Below, piece by piece: positions 5,718-14,220 of a stretch of DNA of 28,246 nt. Where the stretch lies: positions 1 through 28,246 of the forward strand of contig JAWWCA010000013.1 of assembly GCA_033720695.1 (NCBI GenBank), read 5' to 3'. Every line of letters begins with the position of its first letter. The first letter of the stretch is position 1. The position numbers and the translations under genes are program-made. The notes under the pieces were generated by a model. That model did not search any database. It had not been told where the DNA came from and saw only the letters and a list, made by a program, of their open reading frames with translations. This DNA comes from DATGQT01 sp033720695. GTDB lineage: Bacteria; Bacteroidota; Rhodothermia; Rhodothermales; Rubricoccaceae.

Positions 5718-8700
5718 ATGAGAAGGATTGCACTCCACCGGCTCTCGCCTCCGCTGTGCACCGTCGTGCTAGCGGCGGGGCTGGCATGCTGCGCGCCTCC
5801 GGAGCCGACGGCTGACGAGGCCGCGGCCGGCCCCGACGCAGCGGCCGAGGCGGCTCCGGCGGCAACGCCCGACTCGGCGCAGGCCCTGCTGGCCCCCATC
5901 CCGCCCCGGTTCGAGACCCTCACGGTGGCCGACGGCCTCTCCGCCAACAGCGTCCGCCGTGTGCTCCAGGACCGTCAGGGCTTCCTGTGGGTGGCGACGT
6001 ACGACGGGCTCAGCCGCTACGATGGGGCCACGTTCACCGAGTTCCACCACGACCCCGGCGACCCGCATAGTCTCGGGGACGACATCACGAGCAGGCTGTT
6101 CGAGGCCCGGGACGGCCACCTCTGGGTTGGAACCGAGAGCGGGCTCGACCGCTACGATCCCGTTACGGAGACGTTCGCCCACTTCAGACACAACCCCGAC
6201 GACTCGACGACGATCGGGAAGGGGCCGGTCGCCGCCATCGCTGAGGACGCTGGGGGCGCGCTTTGGGTTGGCACTTGGAGCGGTGGGCTCAATCGCTACG
6301 ACCCCGAAACAGCGACGTTCGCCCACTTCAGACACGACCCCGACGACCCGGCCAGCCTCCCCCACGACAACGTGTACGCGCTCGCGCCCGACCCCGACGG
6401 CGGTCTATGGGTGGGAACGGCAGCGGGGGTCGTACGGATCGTTGCACCGGCGCACGACGCCGCCGCGCTCTCGCGCGTGGATTTCGACATGACCTCGACG
6501 TTCGGGGGGGGCATCATCGCCTACGCGCTCCGCCTCGACCGGACGGGCCTGCTCTGGGTGGGGACATCCGACATGGGCCTGCTTCGCTACGACCCGGCTA
6601 CGGGCGCCACCCGTCACTATCCGCCGGGCCCGGGGGGCCCAGGCCACCCGTGGGTCCTCTCGATTTTCGAGGACCGCGAGGGCGCGCTCTGGGTCGGGAC
6701 GGCCGGGGGCGGCCTCCACCGCTACGACGCCGGCCGTGACGCCTTCGAGCGGTTCGGTCACGACCCGGCCGATCCCACGAGCCTCGCCGACCACCATGTG
6801 CGGGACGTCTTCGAGGACCGCACGGGCGTGCTCTGGGTCGGCACGGGCCGGGGCCTGTCCCGCCGTCTGCCCCTCTCGCGCGTCGTCGCCCAGGAGCGAC
6901 ACCGGCCCGGCGACCCGGCGAGCCTCAGCTCCGATGACGTGACGGCGTTCGTCGAGGACGCAGCGGGCGCGCTCTGGGTCGGCACCTGGGGCGGGGGGCT
7001 GAACCGCCGCGACCCCGATACGGGGGCGTTCGAGCGCGTCCCCTTGCCCTACGAGGGGGCGCTGGCCCGCAACGTCGACAACATCGTCTCCCTCGCCGCC
7101 GATCCCGACGGGACCGTCTGGGTCAGCACCATGGGCGGACTGTTCCGGCACCTCGGGACGGGCAGGTCCGAGCTGTTCATGGCCGTGGACTCGGCCGGCT
7201 CGACGTTCCCCATCCGCGCACCGGGCCCGCTCAAGGTCCCTCGGACAGGGCGGCTGTGGGTGGGCACGCAGTATGGGCTCTACGATGTCGACGTGACGTC
7301 ACGCCGTGCTGTGGAGTACAAGCCGGCCCCCCCGAACCCGCGGAGCAACATCAACCAGTGGGTGCATACGATACTCGCCGAGCCGGACGGCCCCCTCTGG
7401 GTCAGCGTCGATCCGACGGCGCTCTACCGCTTCAACCCCGAGGAGGAGACGTTCACGGACGTCCGCCCTACTTTCGGGGGGGGCGCCCCCGTCGGGTACG
7501 TGACGAGCCTCCTACGCGCGCGCAGTGGTGCGCTGTGGGTGGGAACGACCTCCGGCCTCGAGCGCATCGACGCGGACGGGCGTGGGCAACGCTACGGGCG
7601 TGCGGACGGCCTGCCCAACACGACCATCCACGGGCTCCTCGAAGACCCCGCCGGGCACATCTGGGCGGCCACCAACCGCGGCCTTTCGCGCTTCGACCCG
7701 CTCACGGAGGCGTTCCAGAGCTACGGCACGCGCGATGGGCTCCAGGGCGACATCGCGAACGAAGGCGCCTTCTATCAGAGCCCGAGCACCGGCAGGTTCT
7801 ACATCGGCGGCGACCTCGGATTCAACGCCTTCGACCCCTCCGCCCTTCCCCCCGAGCCGCCGCCGCCCGCACCGGTCTTGACCGGCCTCCGGCTCTCGGG
7901 CACACCGGTCCCCATTGCCGACGAGCGGTCCCCGCTCCGCCGCGCCCTGTCGATGACAGAGGCGCTCCGGCTCCAATACGACGACCGCGTGGTGACGTTC
8001 GCGTTCGCGTCGCTCGACTTCCGCGCGCCGTACGCGCACCGCTACGCCGTCCGCCTCGACGGCTTCGACGACGACTGGCGCGAGGTGGGCGAGGAGCAGG
8101 AGGCCACCTTCACCAACCTCAGCCCGGGCCGGTACACGTTCCGTGTGCGCGCGGCCGGGCGGGACGGCGTATGGGGCGACGAGACCGCCCTCGGCGTGAC
8201 GGTCGTGCCTCCTTGGTGGCGGGCGTGGTGGGCCTACCTGGGCTACACGCTCCTCGCCGTCGGCCTGCTCGCCGCCGCCTACCAGGCGCGCCGCCGCCGC
8301 CACGAGCTCCGCCACCGGCTGGAGATGGAGCACCTGGAGGCCGAGAAGCTGCGCGAGCTTGACCAGGCCCGCAGCCGGTTCTTCGCCAACGTCAGCCACG
8401 AGTTCAGGACCCCGCTCACGCTCACGCTCGGCCCCCTCGACGACCTGAAGGCGGGCCTCCACGGGCCCCTCTCGGCGCCGATGGCGGCCCAGGTGGACCT
8501 CGCCCGCCGCAACGCCGCCCGCGTGCTGGACCTCATCAACCAGATCCTCGACGTGGCCCGCCTCGAAGCCGGCCGCACGCCGCTCCGCGCCCAGCCGCTC
8601 GACCTCGGCGCCTTCGTCGAGGCCGTGGCGCAGCCGTTCCGGGAGGGGGCCGCGCGCAAGGCCATCACGTTCGAGGTGGACGGCCCCGCCACGCCGGTCG

Positions 8701-10016
8701 AGGTCTACGCCGACCCCGGGCAGTTCGAGAAGGTCGTCGCCAACCTCCTCTCGAACGCGGTCAAGTTCACGCCCGAGGGCGGGACCGTCCGCGTGACGGT
8801 CGCGGCCGCGGACGGCGCCGCGCGCGTGGCCGTCCGCGACAGCGGCCCCGGCATCCCCGCGGCCGACCTCCCGCACGTCTTCGACCGGTTCTACCAGGTG
8901 GGCGGTGCCGAGCAGACGCGGCTCGGCACCGGCATCGGGCTGGCCCTCGCGAACGAGGTGGTGGACCTGCACGGGGGCACGCTCGCGGTCGAGAGCGAGG
9001 AGGGCTTCGGGAGCACGTTCACCGTCACGCTGCCGCTCGGGCGCACGCACCTCACGCCCGAGCAGGTCGTGGAGGGCGATGCGCCGTGGGCCCCGACCGA
9101 GACCCTGCCGGCGAGGCCGACGGAGCCGCGCGGGGACAGGGACACCGACGGGACCGGGGACGCCGACGAGAACGCCGCGGCCGACGAGGCGAGCGCGGAC
9201 GCCGACGTCACCACGGTGCTCGTGGTGGAGGACCACCCCGAGGTGCGCGCCTACGTCCGCCGCCACCTCACCGAGGGCGAGCCGGCCTACCGCGTCCTCG
9301 AAGCCGCCGACGGCGCCGCCGGCCTGGCCCTCGCGAGGGAGCGCCTCCCCGACCTCATCCTCTCCGACGTCATGATGCCGAAGCTCGACGGGCTCGGGCT
9401 CTGCCGCGCGCTGAAGTCGGACCCCGAGACCGACTTCATCCCCGTCGTCCTCCTCACGGCCAAGGCCGCCCCCGAGGACCGGCTCGAAGGGCTGGGCGAG
9501 CTCGCCGACGACTACCTCACCAAGCCCTTCGACCCCGCCGAGCTCCGGGCGCGCGTCGCCAACCTCATCGCGATGCGGACGCGGCTGCGCGAGCGGTTCC
9601 GGCACGACGGCGGGGCGACGGCGGGCGACGGCGCCTCGGCCCCAGCCTCACCTGCTACCGCATCGGTTGCAGACGTGTCGGCCGCCGACGCGGCGTTCCT
9701 GGCGCGGGTGCACGAGGCCGTGGACGCGCACCTCAGCGACGAGCGGTTCAACGTCGAGCGGCTGGCGGAGGCGGTGGGCGTGAGCCGGGGGCACCTCCAC
9801 CGGCAGCTGAAGGCGCTCACCGAGCAGGCCCCGTCGGACCTGATCCGCGCGACGCGGCTAGAGCAGGCCGCGCACCTGCTGGAGACGCAGGCGGGCACCG
9901 TCAGCGAGGTCGGGTACGCCGTGGGGTTCAAGAGCGTGGCCCACTTCTCGAACGCGTTCGCGCGCCACTTCGGGTGCCGCCCCTCCGCCTACGGGGCGGG
10001 GCAGAAGACGGCCTGA
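5718..10016 (+). CDS. Hybrid two-component system sensor/regulator (propellers-Y_Y_Y-HisKA-HATPase-REC-AraC)
   Basis: A 1432-residue single-polypeptide regulator. The ATG at 5718 is preferred over one 27 bases upstream because a signal sequence follows at once. Fourteen reg_prop blades, marked by repeated LWVGT-xxGGLxRYD motifs (residues about 60-720), make two seven-bladed periplasmic propellers. A Y_Y_Y domain follows (about 750-830), then one membrane helix (about 838-857). The cytosolic part has HisKA with His894 in NVSHEFRTPL, HATPase (NLLSNAVKFTPEG, DSGPGIP, GTGIGLAL), a REC domain with Asp1217 in LSDVMMPKLDG and Lys in TKPF, and an AraC helix-turn-helix pair (about 1320-1430). Such regulators bind glycan fragments and activate nearby loci. 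No SusC/SusD genes are adjacent; a secreted NTF2-fold cluster follows instead. Confidence 0.95.
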   Translation: MRRIALHRLSPPLCTVVLAAGLACCAPPEPTADEAAAGPDAAAEAAPAATPDSAQALLAPIPPRFETLTVADGLSANSVRRVLQDRQGFLWVATYDGLSRYDGATFTEFHHDPGDPHSLGDDITSRLFEARDGHLWVGTESGLDRYDPVTETFAHFRHNPDDSTTIGKGPVAAIAEDAGGALWVGTWSGGLNRYDPETATFAHFRHDPDDPASLPHDNVYALAPDPDGGLWVGTAAGVVRIVAPAHDAAALSRVDFDMTSTFGGGIIAYALRLDRTGLLWVGTSDMGLLRYDPATGATRHYPPGPGGPGHPWVLSIFEDREGALWVGTAGGGLHRYDAGRDAFERFGHDPADPTSLADHHVRDVFEDRTGVLWVGTGRGLSRRLPLSRVVAQERHRPGDPASLSSDDVTAFVEDAAGALWVGTWGGGLNRRDPDTGAFERVPLPYEGALARNVDNIVSLAADPDGTVWVSTMGGLFRHLGTGRSELFMAVDSAGSTFPIRAPGPLKVPRTGRLWVGTQYGLYDVDVTSRRAVEYKPAPPNPRSNINQWVHTILAEPDGPLWVSVDPTALYRFNPEEETFTDVRPTFGGGAPVGYVTSLLRARSGALWVGTTSGLERIDADGRGQRYGRADGLPNTTIHGLLEDPAGHIWAATNRGLSRFDPLTEAFQSYGTRDGLQGDIANEGAFYQSPSTGRFYIGGDLGFNAFDPSALPPEPPPPAPVLTGLRLSGTPVPIADERSPLRRALSMTEALRLQYDDRVVTFAFASLDFRAPYAHRYAVRLDGFDDDWREVGEEQEATFTNLSPGRYTFRVRAAGRDGVWGDETALGVTVVPPWWRAWWAYLGYTLLAVGLLAAAYQARRRRHELRHRLEMEHLEAEKLRELDQARSRFFANVSHEFRTPLTLTLGPLDDLKAGLHGPLSAPMAAQVDLARRNAARVLDLINQILDVARLEAGRTPLRAQPLDLGAFVEAVAQPFREGAARKAITFEVDGPATPVEVYADPGQFEKVVANLLSNAVKFTPEGGTVRVTVAAADGAARVAVRDSGPGIPAADLPHVFDRFYQVGGAEQTRLGTGIGLALANEVVDLHGGTLAVESEEGFGSTFTVTLPLGRTHLTPEQVVEGDAPWAPTETLPARPTEPRGDRDTDGTGDADENAAADEASADADVTTVLVVEDHPEVRAYVRRHLTEGEPAYRVLEAADGAAGLALARERLPDLILSDVMMPKLDGLGLCRALKSDPETDFIPVVLLTAKAAPEDRLEGLGELADDYLTKPFDPAELRARVANLIAMRTRLRERFRHDGGATAGDGASAPASPATASVADVSAADAAFLARVHEAVDAHLSDERFNVERLAEAVGVSRGHLHRQLKALTEQAPSDLIRATRLEQAAHLLETQAGTVSEVGYAVGFKSVAHFSNAFARHFGCRPSAYGAGQKTA

Positions 10017-10072
10017 AACCCGCCACAACCCCCGTTTCCAGCGCCTTAGGCGCAGACGCGCGGCGTTGCCTC

Positions 10073-10096
10073 TGCGTCGCATGTGACGCCGACGCA
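10073..10096. other. Stem-loop after the hybrid sensor gene
   Basis: TGCGTCG (10073-10079) and CGACGCA (10090-10096) form a perfect 7-bp stem with a 10-nt loop, in the 215-base gap between the hybrid regulator and the lone REC gene. No T-run follows. It may be a weak terminator or a palindromic operator. A smaller GCGCC-TTA-GGCGC repeat lies at 10041-10053. I see no open frame or other signal in the rest of the gap. Confidence 0.3.
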
Positions 10097-10231
10097 ACGG
10101 ATGGGGACCTCTGGACAACAGGCCGCGACGGGGCGGCAACGGCCGGTCGGGCCGGGCGCCGGATGCTGTGAGGGCCACCTCCCGCCGATGCCCGCCCGGC
10201 CCTCCGCTTCCAGCCTCCACGGCCGCCTCCC

Positions 10232-10654
10232 ATGCTGCTCGCGTCCACACCGCCCGCGCCCGACGCCGCGCCCGACGCCGCGCCCGGCGCATCGCTGACC
10301 GTCCTCGTCGCCGACGACGACGCGGACATGCGGCTCTACGTCACGGGCTGCCTGCACGGCTTCGGGCTCGCGGGCCTCACGACGGCGGAGGCCGCCGGCG
10401 GGCGCGAGGCGCTCCTCGTGGCGCGCGCCCTCGTGCCCGACCTCCTCATCAGCGACGTGAAGATGCCGGGACTCGATGGGCAAGCCCTCTGCCAGGCGCT
10501 CCGGGCCGACCCCGCGACGGCCGGCATCCCCGTCCTCCTCATCAGCGGCGAGACCCGCGCCCCGCCGCCCTGCGCCGACGGCTTCCTGGAGAAGCCCTTC
10601 AACGCCACCGGCCTCCGCGCCCACGTCGAGCGGCTCCTCGCCCGCGCGACCTAG
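10232..10654 (+). CDS. Stand-alone response-regulator receiver protein
   Basis: A 140-residue protein with one REC domain and no output domain. It keeps the acidic pocket (LVADDDADMR), the phospho-acceptor in LISDVKMPGLDG, the switch serine in LLISGET and the lysine in LEKPF. From the switch residue to the lysine it is 16 residues, against 22 in the REC domain of the adjacent hybrid regulator, so helix 4 is largely missing and replaced by the proline-rich RAPPPC. Because helix 4 is part of the usual output and dimer face, this may be a phosphate sink or a specialised partner. It lies 215 bases downstream of the hybrid regulator, on the same strand. Confidence 0.88.
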   Translation: MLLASTPPAPDAAPDAAPGASLTVLVADDDADMRLYVTGCLHGFGLAGLTTAEAAGGREALLVARALVPDLLISDVKMPGLDGQALCQALRADPATAGIPVLLISGETRAPPPCADGFLEKPFNATGLRAHVERLLARAT

Positions 10655-10701
10655 CCCACCGCTACGCCCTCCCGGCCTCCTCCCTTCCAACCCTACGACC
10701 C

Positions 10702-11307
10702 ATGCGCTGCTCCCTCCTCCTGGCCCTCCTGAGCCTCGCGCTCGCCGCGCCGGCCGACGCGCAAGTCCGGACGGCCTTCGACCCGATCTCCTTCGCCCCG
10801 TGCGATCCCCTGTACGACGTCACGCTGTACGCCGCTCACGCGTGCGACGGGGGGCCCTCCGATGCCCAGCCCCGCACCGACGCGCCCCAGGCGCGCACCC
10901 CCGCGTCGAACGACCCGGAAGCCAACCGTGCGCTCGTCCGGCAGGCCTACGCCGACTTCGCCGCCGGCGACCTGCCGGCCTTCCTCGCCATCCTGGATCC
11001 GCACGTGACCTGGACCGACGCCGAGGGCTATCCCTACGCCGGTACGTACGTCGGTCCCGACGCCCTCGTGCAGGGCCTCATCGCACGCATCGGCGCGGAG
11101 TGGGACGACTACGCGGTGGTCCCGAATGCCTTCGTTGCCGACGGCGACCGCGTCGTCGTGCTCGGCGACTACAGCGGCACCTACAAGGCCACGGGCCGCA
11201 GCGTCGAGGTGCCGTTCGCGCACGTGTGGCAGCTCACGGATGGCAAGGTCGTCCGCTTCCGCCAGTTCACCGACGGGCCGCCCTGGCAACGCGCCATCGC
11301 GCCCTAG
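10702..11307 (+). CDS. Secreted NTF2/SnoaL-like fold protein
   Basis: A 201-residue protein. The ATG at 10702 begins a clear signal peptide (MRCSLLLALLSLALAAPADA). A low-complexity linker with two cysteines follows. Residues from about 75 on form a SnoaL-like (NTF2 superfamily) domain: NRALVRQAYADFAAGDLPAF, LDPHVTWTDAEGYPYAGTY, GDRVVVLGDYSGTY and VPFAHVWQLTDGKVVRFRQF are the usual helix and strand landmarks. NTF2-fold members include steroid isomerases, polyketide cyclases and non-catalytic binders; the reaction here is not predictable. It is the first gene of a run of small secreted proteins 48 bases after the lone REC gene. Confidence 0.82.
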   Translation: MRCSLLLALLSLALAAPADAQVRTAFDPISFAPCDPLYDVTLYAAHACDGGPSDAQPRTDAPQARTPASNDPEANRALVRQAYADFAAGDLPAFLAILDPHVTWTDAEGYPYAGTYVGPDALVQGLIARIGAEWDDYAVVPNAFVADGDRVVVLGDYSGTYKATGRSVEVPFAHVWQLTDGKVVRFRQFTDGPPWQRAIAP

Positions 11308-11350
11308 CCCACACCACCAACGCTCTCTCACAACCTGACTCCGTCAAGCG

Positions 11351-12448
11351 ATGAACCGCCTCCTCATCCTCTCCTTTGCCTTCCTCCTGGCCGTGCCCCT
11401 CGCGCAGGCCCAGCGGATCCCCGTGACCACCGACTCGGACGCCGCCCGCGCCCACTATGTCCGCGGCCTCCACAACGCCATATACCTCAACTTCGACCGG
11501 GCCCGGCCCCACCTCGACGCCGCGCTCGCGGCCGACCCGGACTTCGCCCTCGCGCACCTCTACCGCGGCTGGCTCTCGCCCGCGGAGAAGCGCGCCGAGC
11601 ACCTGCGCCAGGCGAACGCCCACGCCGCGACGGACGCCGAACGCCAGATGATCGAGGGCTACGAGGCGCAGCTCCGCCAGGACTACGACCGCCAGCGCGA
11701 GCTGCTGACGGCCCTCGCCGAGCGGTATCCCGACGACCCGCTCCCGATGTTCTTCCTCGCGAGCACGGAGTCGTTCAACCAGGGCCGGGACGCCGACGCC
11801 GTCGCTTCGGCCCGACGCTCGCTCGCGGCCGACCCGTCGTTCGCCGCGGCCTACAACGTCATCGGCTACGCCGAGATGGCGCAGGGCAACACGGCCGCGG
11901 CTGAGGAGGCCTTCCGTGAGCAGATCCGCCTCGCGCCCGACGAGCCGAACCCGTACGACTCCTACGGTGACTTCCTGATGAACGCCGGCCGCCTCGACGA
12001 AGCCGAGAGGCAGTTCGAGCTAGCGCTCACGAAGGACCCCACCTTCGACGTCGCCCGCGCCAACCTCACGCGCGTCGCCATCATGCGGGCCACCGAGGCC
12101 CACCACGCCGGGATCAACAGCCAGGACGCCGACACCGCCGCTGAGACCTACACGGCCGGCGCCGTGCTGTCGCCGCCGGACGGCTCGCAGATCGTCGGAC
12201 ACGATGCCATCCGGGAGCTGCTCGACGGGTATTACGCCGCCGGCAACATCCAGGTCGGAGGCGAGATGCAGGAGATCATGCCGATGGGCGACGACTACGC
12301 CTACTCGCGAGCGGCGCTCACGGTGCGCGTCGACGGCGCGGTCGCGGAGCAGGGCATCAACAGCTACATCTGGGTGAAGACGGCCGACGGCTGGAAGGTC
12401 GCCCGCGACACCTGGACCTCGGCCCCGTTGCCCGGCGGCACGAACTAA
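11351..12448 (+). CDS. Secreted TPR protein with C-terminal NTF2-like domain (copy 1)
   Basis: A 365-residue protein with a signal peptide (MNRLLILSFAFLLAVPLAQA). Residues 25-240 hold tetratricopeptide-type helical pairs (DRARPHLDAALAADPDFALA, ARRSLAADPSFAAAYNVIGY, AEEAFREQIRLAPDEPNPYD, AERQFELALTKDPTFDVARA). Residues 245-360 form an NTF2/DUF4440-like domain (AETYTAGAVLSPPDGS, IVGHDAIRELLDGYY, YIWVKTADGWKVARDTW). TPRs normally bind partners and the NTF2 pocket binds a small ligand, so this looks like an envelope scaffold-plus-pocket protein. The next gene is a clear paralogue with the same architecture, so the pair arose by tandem duplication. Confidence 0.83.
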   Translation: MNRLLILSFAFLLAVPLAQAQRIPVTTDSDAARAHYVRGLHNAIYLNFDRARPHLDAALAADPDFALAHLYRGWLSPAEKRAEHLRQANAHAATDAERQMIEGYEAQLRQDYDRQRELLTALAERYPDDPLPMFFLASTESFNQGRDADAVASARRSLAADPSFAAAYNVIGYAEMAQGNTAAAEEAFREQIRLAPDEPNPYDSYGDFLMNAGRLDEAERQFELALTKDPTFDVARANLTRVAIMRATEAHHAGINSQDADTAAETYTAGAVLSPPDGSQIVGHDAIRELLDGYYAAGNIQVGGEMQEIMPMGDDYAYSRAALTVRVDGAVAEQGINSYIWVKTADGWKVARDTWTSAPLPGGTN

Positions 12449-12528
12449 ACGACCCCTTCGGCGGGGGGCCGGTCTGCGTGCCCTCCCGCCTCCCCCTCTC
12501 AGTTCCTTTTCCCTCAACCCAGACCGCC

Positions 12529-13593
12529 ATGAACCGCTCTCTCCTTTTCACACTCGCACTCCTGCTCTGCGCGCCCCTCGCGCAGGCGCAGATGGTCCCC
12601 GTGACGACGGACTCCGACGAGGCCCGCGTCCACTACGTCCAGGGCGTCCACGCCACCGGGTTCGTCAGCTTCGACCGCGCCCGCGCGCACCTCGACGCCG
12701 CGATCGAGGCCGACCCCGATTTCGCGATGGCTCACCTCTACCGCGCGGTGCTCTCGCCGGCGGACCAACGGGACGAGCACCTACGCCGGGCCCAGGCCGC
12801 CAGCGCCTCCGAGGCCGAGCGCCACTTCGTCGAGGCCTACGCGGCCAACCTCGCCGACGACCACGACCGCGAAGCGGAGCTGTTTACCACCCTCGCCGAG
12901 CGCTACCCGGATGACCCGATGCCGATGTTCTGGTGGGCCAACACCGAGAACAATCGGGGCAACCGCGCCGAGGCCGTGGCCGCCGCCCGCCGCTCGCTCG
13001 CGGCCGACCCGTCGTTCGCGCCCGCCTACAACCTCATCGGCTACGCGGAGATGGCCGCGGGCAACGACGCCGCCGCCGAGGAGGCCTTCCGCGCACAGGT
13101 CCGCCTCGCCCCCGACGAACCCAACCCGTACGACTCCTACGGCGAGTTCCTGATGAACCACGACCGCCTCGACGAGGCCGAAGCGCAGTTCGAGATGGCG
13201 CTCGCGAAGGACCCCGCCTTCGAGGTCAGCCGCACGAACCTGGTGCGCATCGGCATCCTGCGGGCGAACGAGGCCTTCGAGGCGGCCGTCGCCGCGCAGG
13301 ATCCCGACGCGGTCGCGGCCGGCTACACGGCGAACGCCATCGCCTACCCGCCCGGCGCGCCGCCCGCCCAGGGGCGCGAGGCCATCCGCGACCTGTTCGC
13401 CGGGTACTTCGCCAACGGCGCTGACGGCGTGGACCTCCAGACCCTCGAGGTGCAGGCGATGGGCGACTACGCCCACGAGATCGGCACCGGGAAGATCACC
13501 GTCGGCGGCGAGGAAGGGGACCCGTTCAGCTACAGCGTCCTCTGGGTGAAGGACGGGGACACGTGGCGGCTCCACCGCGACATCTGGAACTAG
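12529..13593 (+). CDS. Secreted TPR protein with C-terminal NTF2-like domain (copy 2)
   Basis: A 354-residue paralogue of the preceding gene. The ATG at 12529 is chosen because it starts the signal peptide (MNRSLLFTLALLLCAPLAQA); an earlier in-frame ATG at 12478 adds an unconserved stretch. The TPR half is closely similar to copy 1 (ARRSLAADPSFAPAYNLIGY, RLAPDEPNPYDSYGEFLMN). The NTF2-like half (VAAGYTANAIAYPPGAPP, GREAIRDLFAGYFANGADG, VLWVKDGDTWRLHRDIWN) has diverged much more. That pattern suggests one shared partner and two ligands, or simply weaker constraint on the C-terminal domain. Spacing from copy 1 is 80 bases. Confidence 0.83.
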   Translation: MNRSLLFTLALLLCAPLAQAQMVPVTTDSDEARVHYVQGVHATGFVSFDRARAHLDAAIEADPDFAMAHLYRAVLSPADQRDEHLRRAQAASASEAERHFVEAYAANLADDHDREAELFTTLAERYPDDPMPMFWWANTENNRGNRAEAVAAARRSLAADPSFAPAYNLIGYAEMAAGNDAAAEEAFRAQVRLAPDEPNPYDSYGEFLMNHDRLDEAEAQFEMALAKDPAFEVSRTNLVRIGILRANEAFEAAVAAQDPDAVAAGYTANAIAYPPGAPPAQGREAIRDLFAGYFANGADGVDLQTLEVQAMGDYAHEIGTGKITVGGEEGDPFSYSVLWVKDGDTWRLHRDIWN

Positions 13594-13642
13594 GACGGGC
13601 CCGACGCGACCGCCAGCACGGACCGAACGAGCCCGTGGCCAG

Positions 13643-13666
13643 GGAGGCCGGGGCCGCCCGGCCTCC
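13643..13666 (+). terminator. GC-rich stem-loop, terminator-like
   Basis: A perfect 10-bp stem (13643-13652 with 13657-13666) with a 4-nt loop lies in the 147-base gap after TPR-NTF2 copy 2. It is followed by TCCTC rather than a true T-run. It probably ends or attenuates the upstream transcript. Confidence 0.45.
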
Positions 13667-13740
13667 TCCTCAGGCCCCATCGCACCCACGAAGCGCACGC
13701 GTCCAACGCCCGCGCGCCCCCACCCCTCGAGCCCAACTCC

Positions 13741-14163
13741 ATGATGCAGCCCTCCCCCAGTGTCGCCGACGCGACGCGTCAGTCCCTCGCGGCGCTCCAG
13801 AACAACGACGCCGACGGCATCCGCGCCGCCTTCGCCGACTCCAACGCGCTCGTCGCCATCGGCACCGACCCGGCCGAGTACTTCCGCGGCCACGCCGAGA
13901 CCACAGGCGTCTTCGCCGATCAGGCCGAGGCCCTGGTCGGGATGACGATCGAGCCCGGCGACATCGAGGCCTACGAGCAGGGCGGCGTCGGCTGGTCGTC
14001 GTCGCGGCCCACGTTCCGCCTCCCCGACGGTGCGGAGGTGCCCGTCCGACTCACGGCCGTGTTCACGCGCGAGGGCGACGGCTGGCGCGCCATCCAGTGG
14101 CACGCCTCCGTCGGCGTGGACAATGCGGAGACGACCGGCTTCGAGGACCTGCCCATGGGGTAG
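13741..14163 (+). CDS. Cytosolic SnoaL-like (NTF2 fold) protein
   Basis: A 140-residue protein with no signal peptide, unlike most of its neighbours. It has the SnoaL_3-like order: an N-terminal helix pair (ATRQSLAALQNNDADGIRAA), a short strand with a glycine-histidine turn (AEYFRGHAETTGVFADQAEA), then curved strands ending in VPVRLTAVFTREGDGWRAIQWHASVGV. The C-terminal W-x-H motif resembles the pocket strand of SnoaL_3 proteins. No catalytic assignment is possible. It lies between a terminator-like hairpin and an NTF2-fold lipoprotein gene 57 bases downstream. Confidence 0.8.
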   Translation: MMQPSPSVADATRQSLAALQNNDADGIRAAFADSNALVAIGTDPAEYFRGHAETTGVFADQAEALVGMTIEPGDIEAYEQGGVGWSSSRPTFRLPDGAEVPVRLTAVFTREGDGWRAIQWHASVGVDNAETTGFEDLPMG

Positions 14164-14220
14164 GTCGCGACTCCCCCTCACGCTCAACCCGCTCCCTGTC
14201 TCACCCAGACCCGCACGACT

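Noticed and set aside
6174..6357. Near-repeat about 145 bases apart, considered as a DNA repeat element
   Set aside because: It is two neighbouring propeller blades (FAHFRHxPDD) in one protein, so the repetition is explained by the fold.
7512..9605. A 697-codon minus-strand open frame
   Set aside because: It lies wholly opposite the hybrid regulator, whose domains and catalytic residues are clear. Low-complexity translation.
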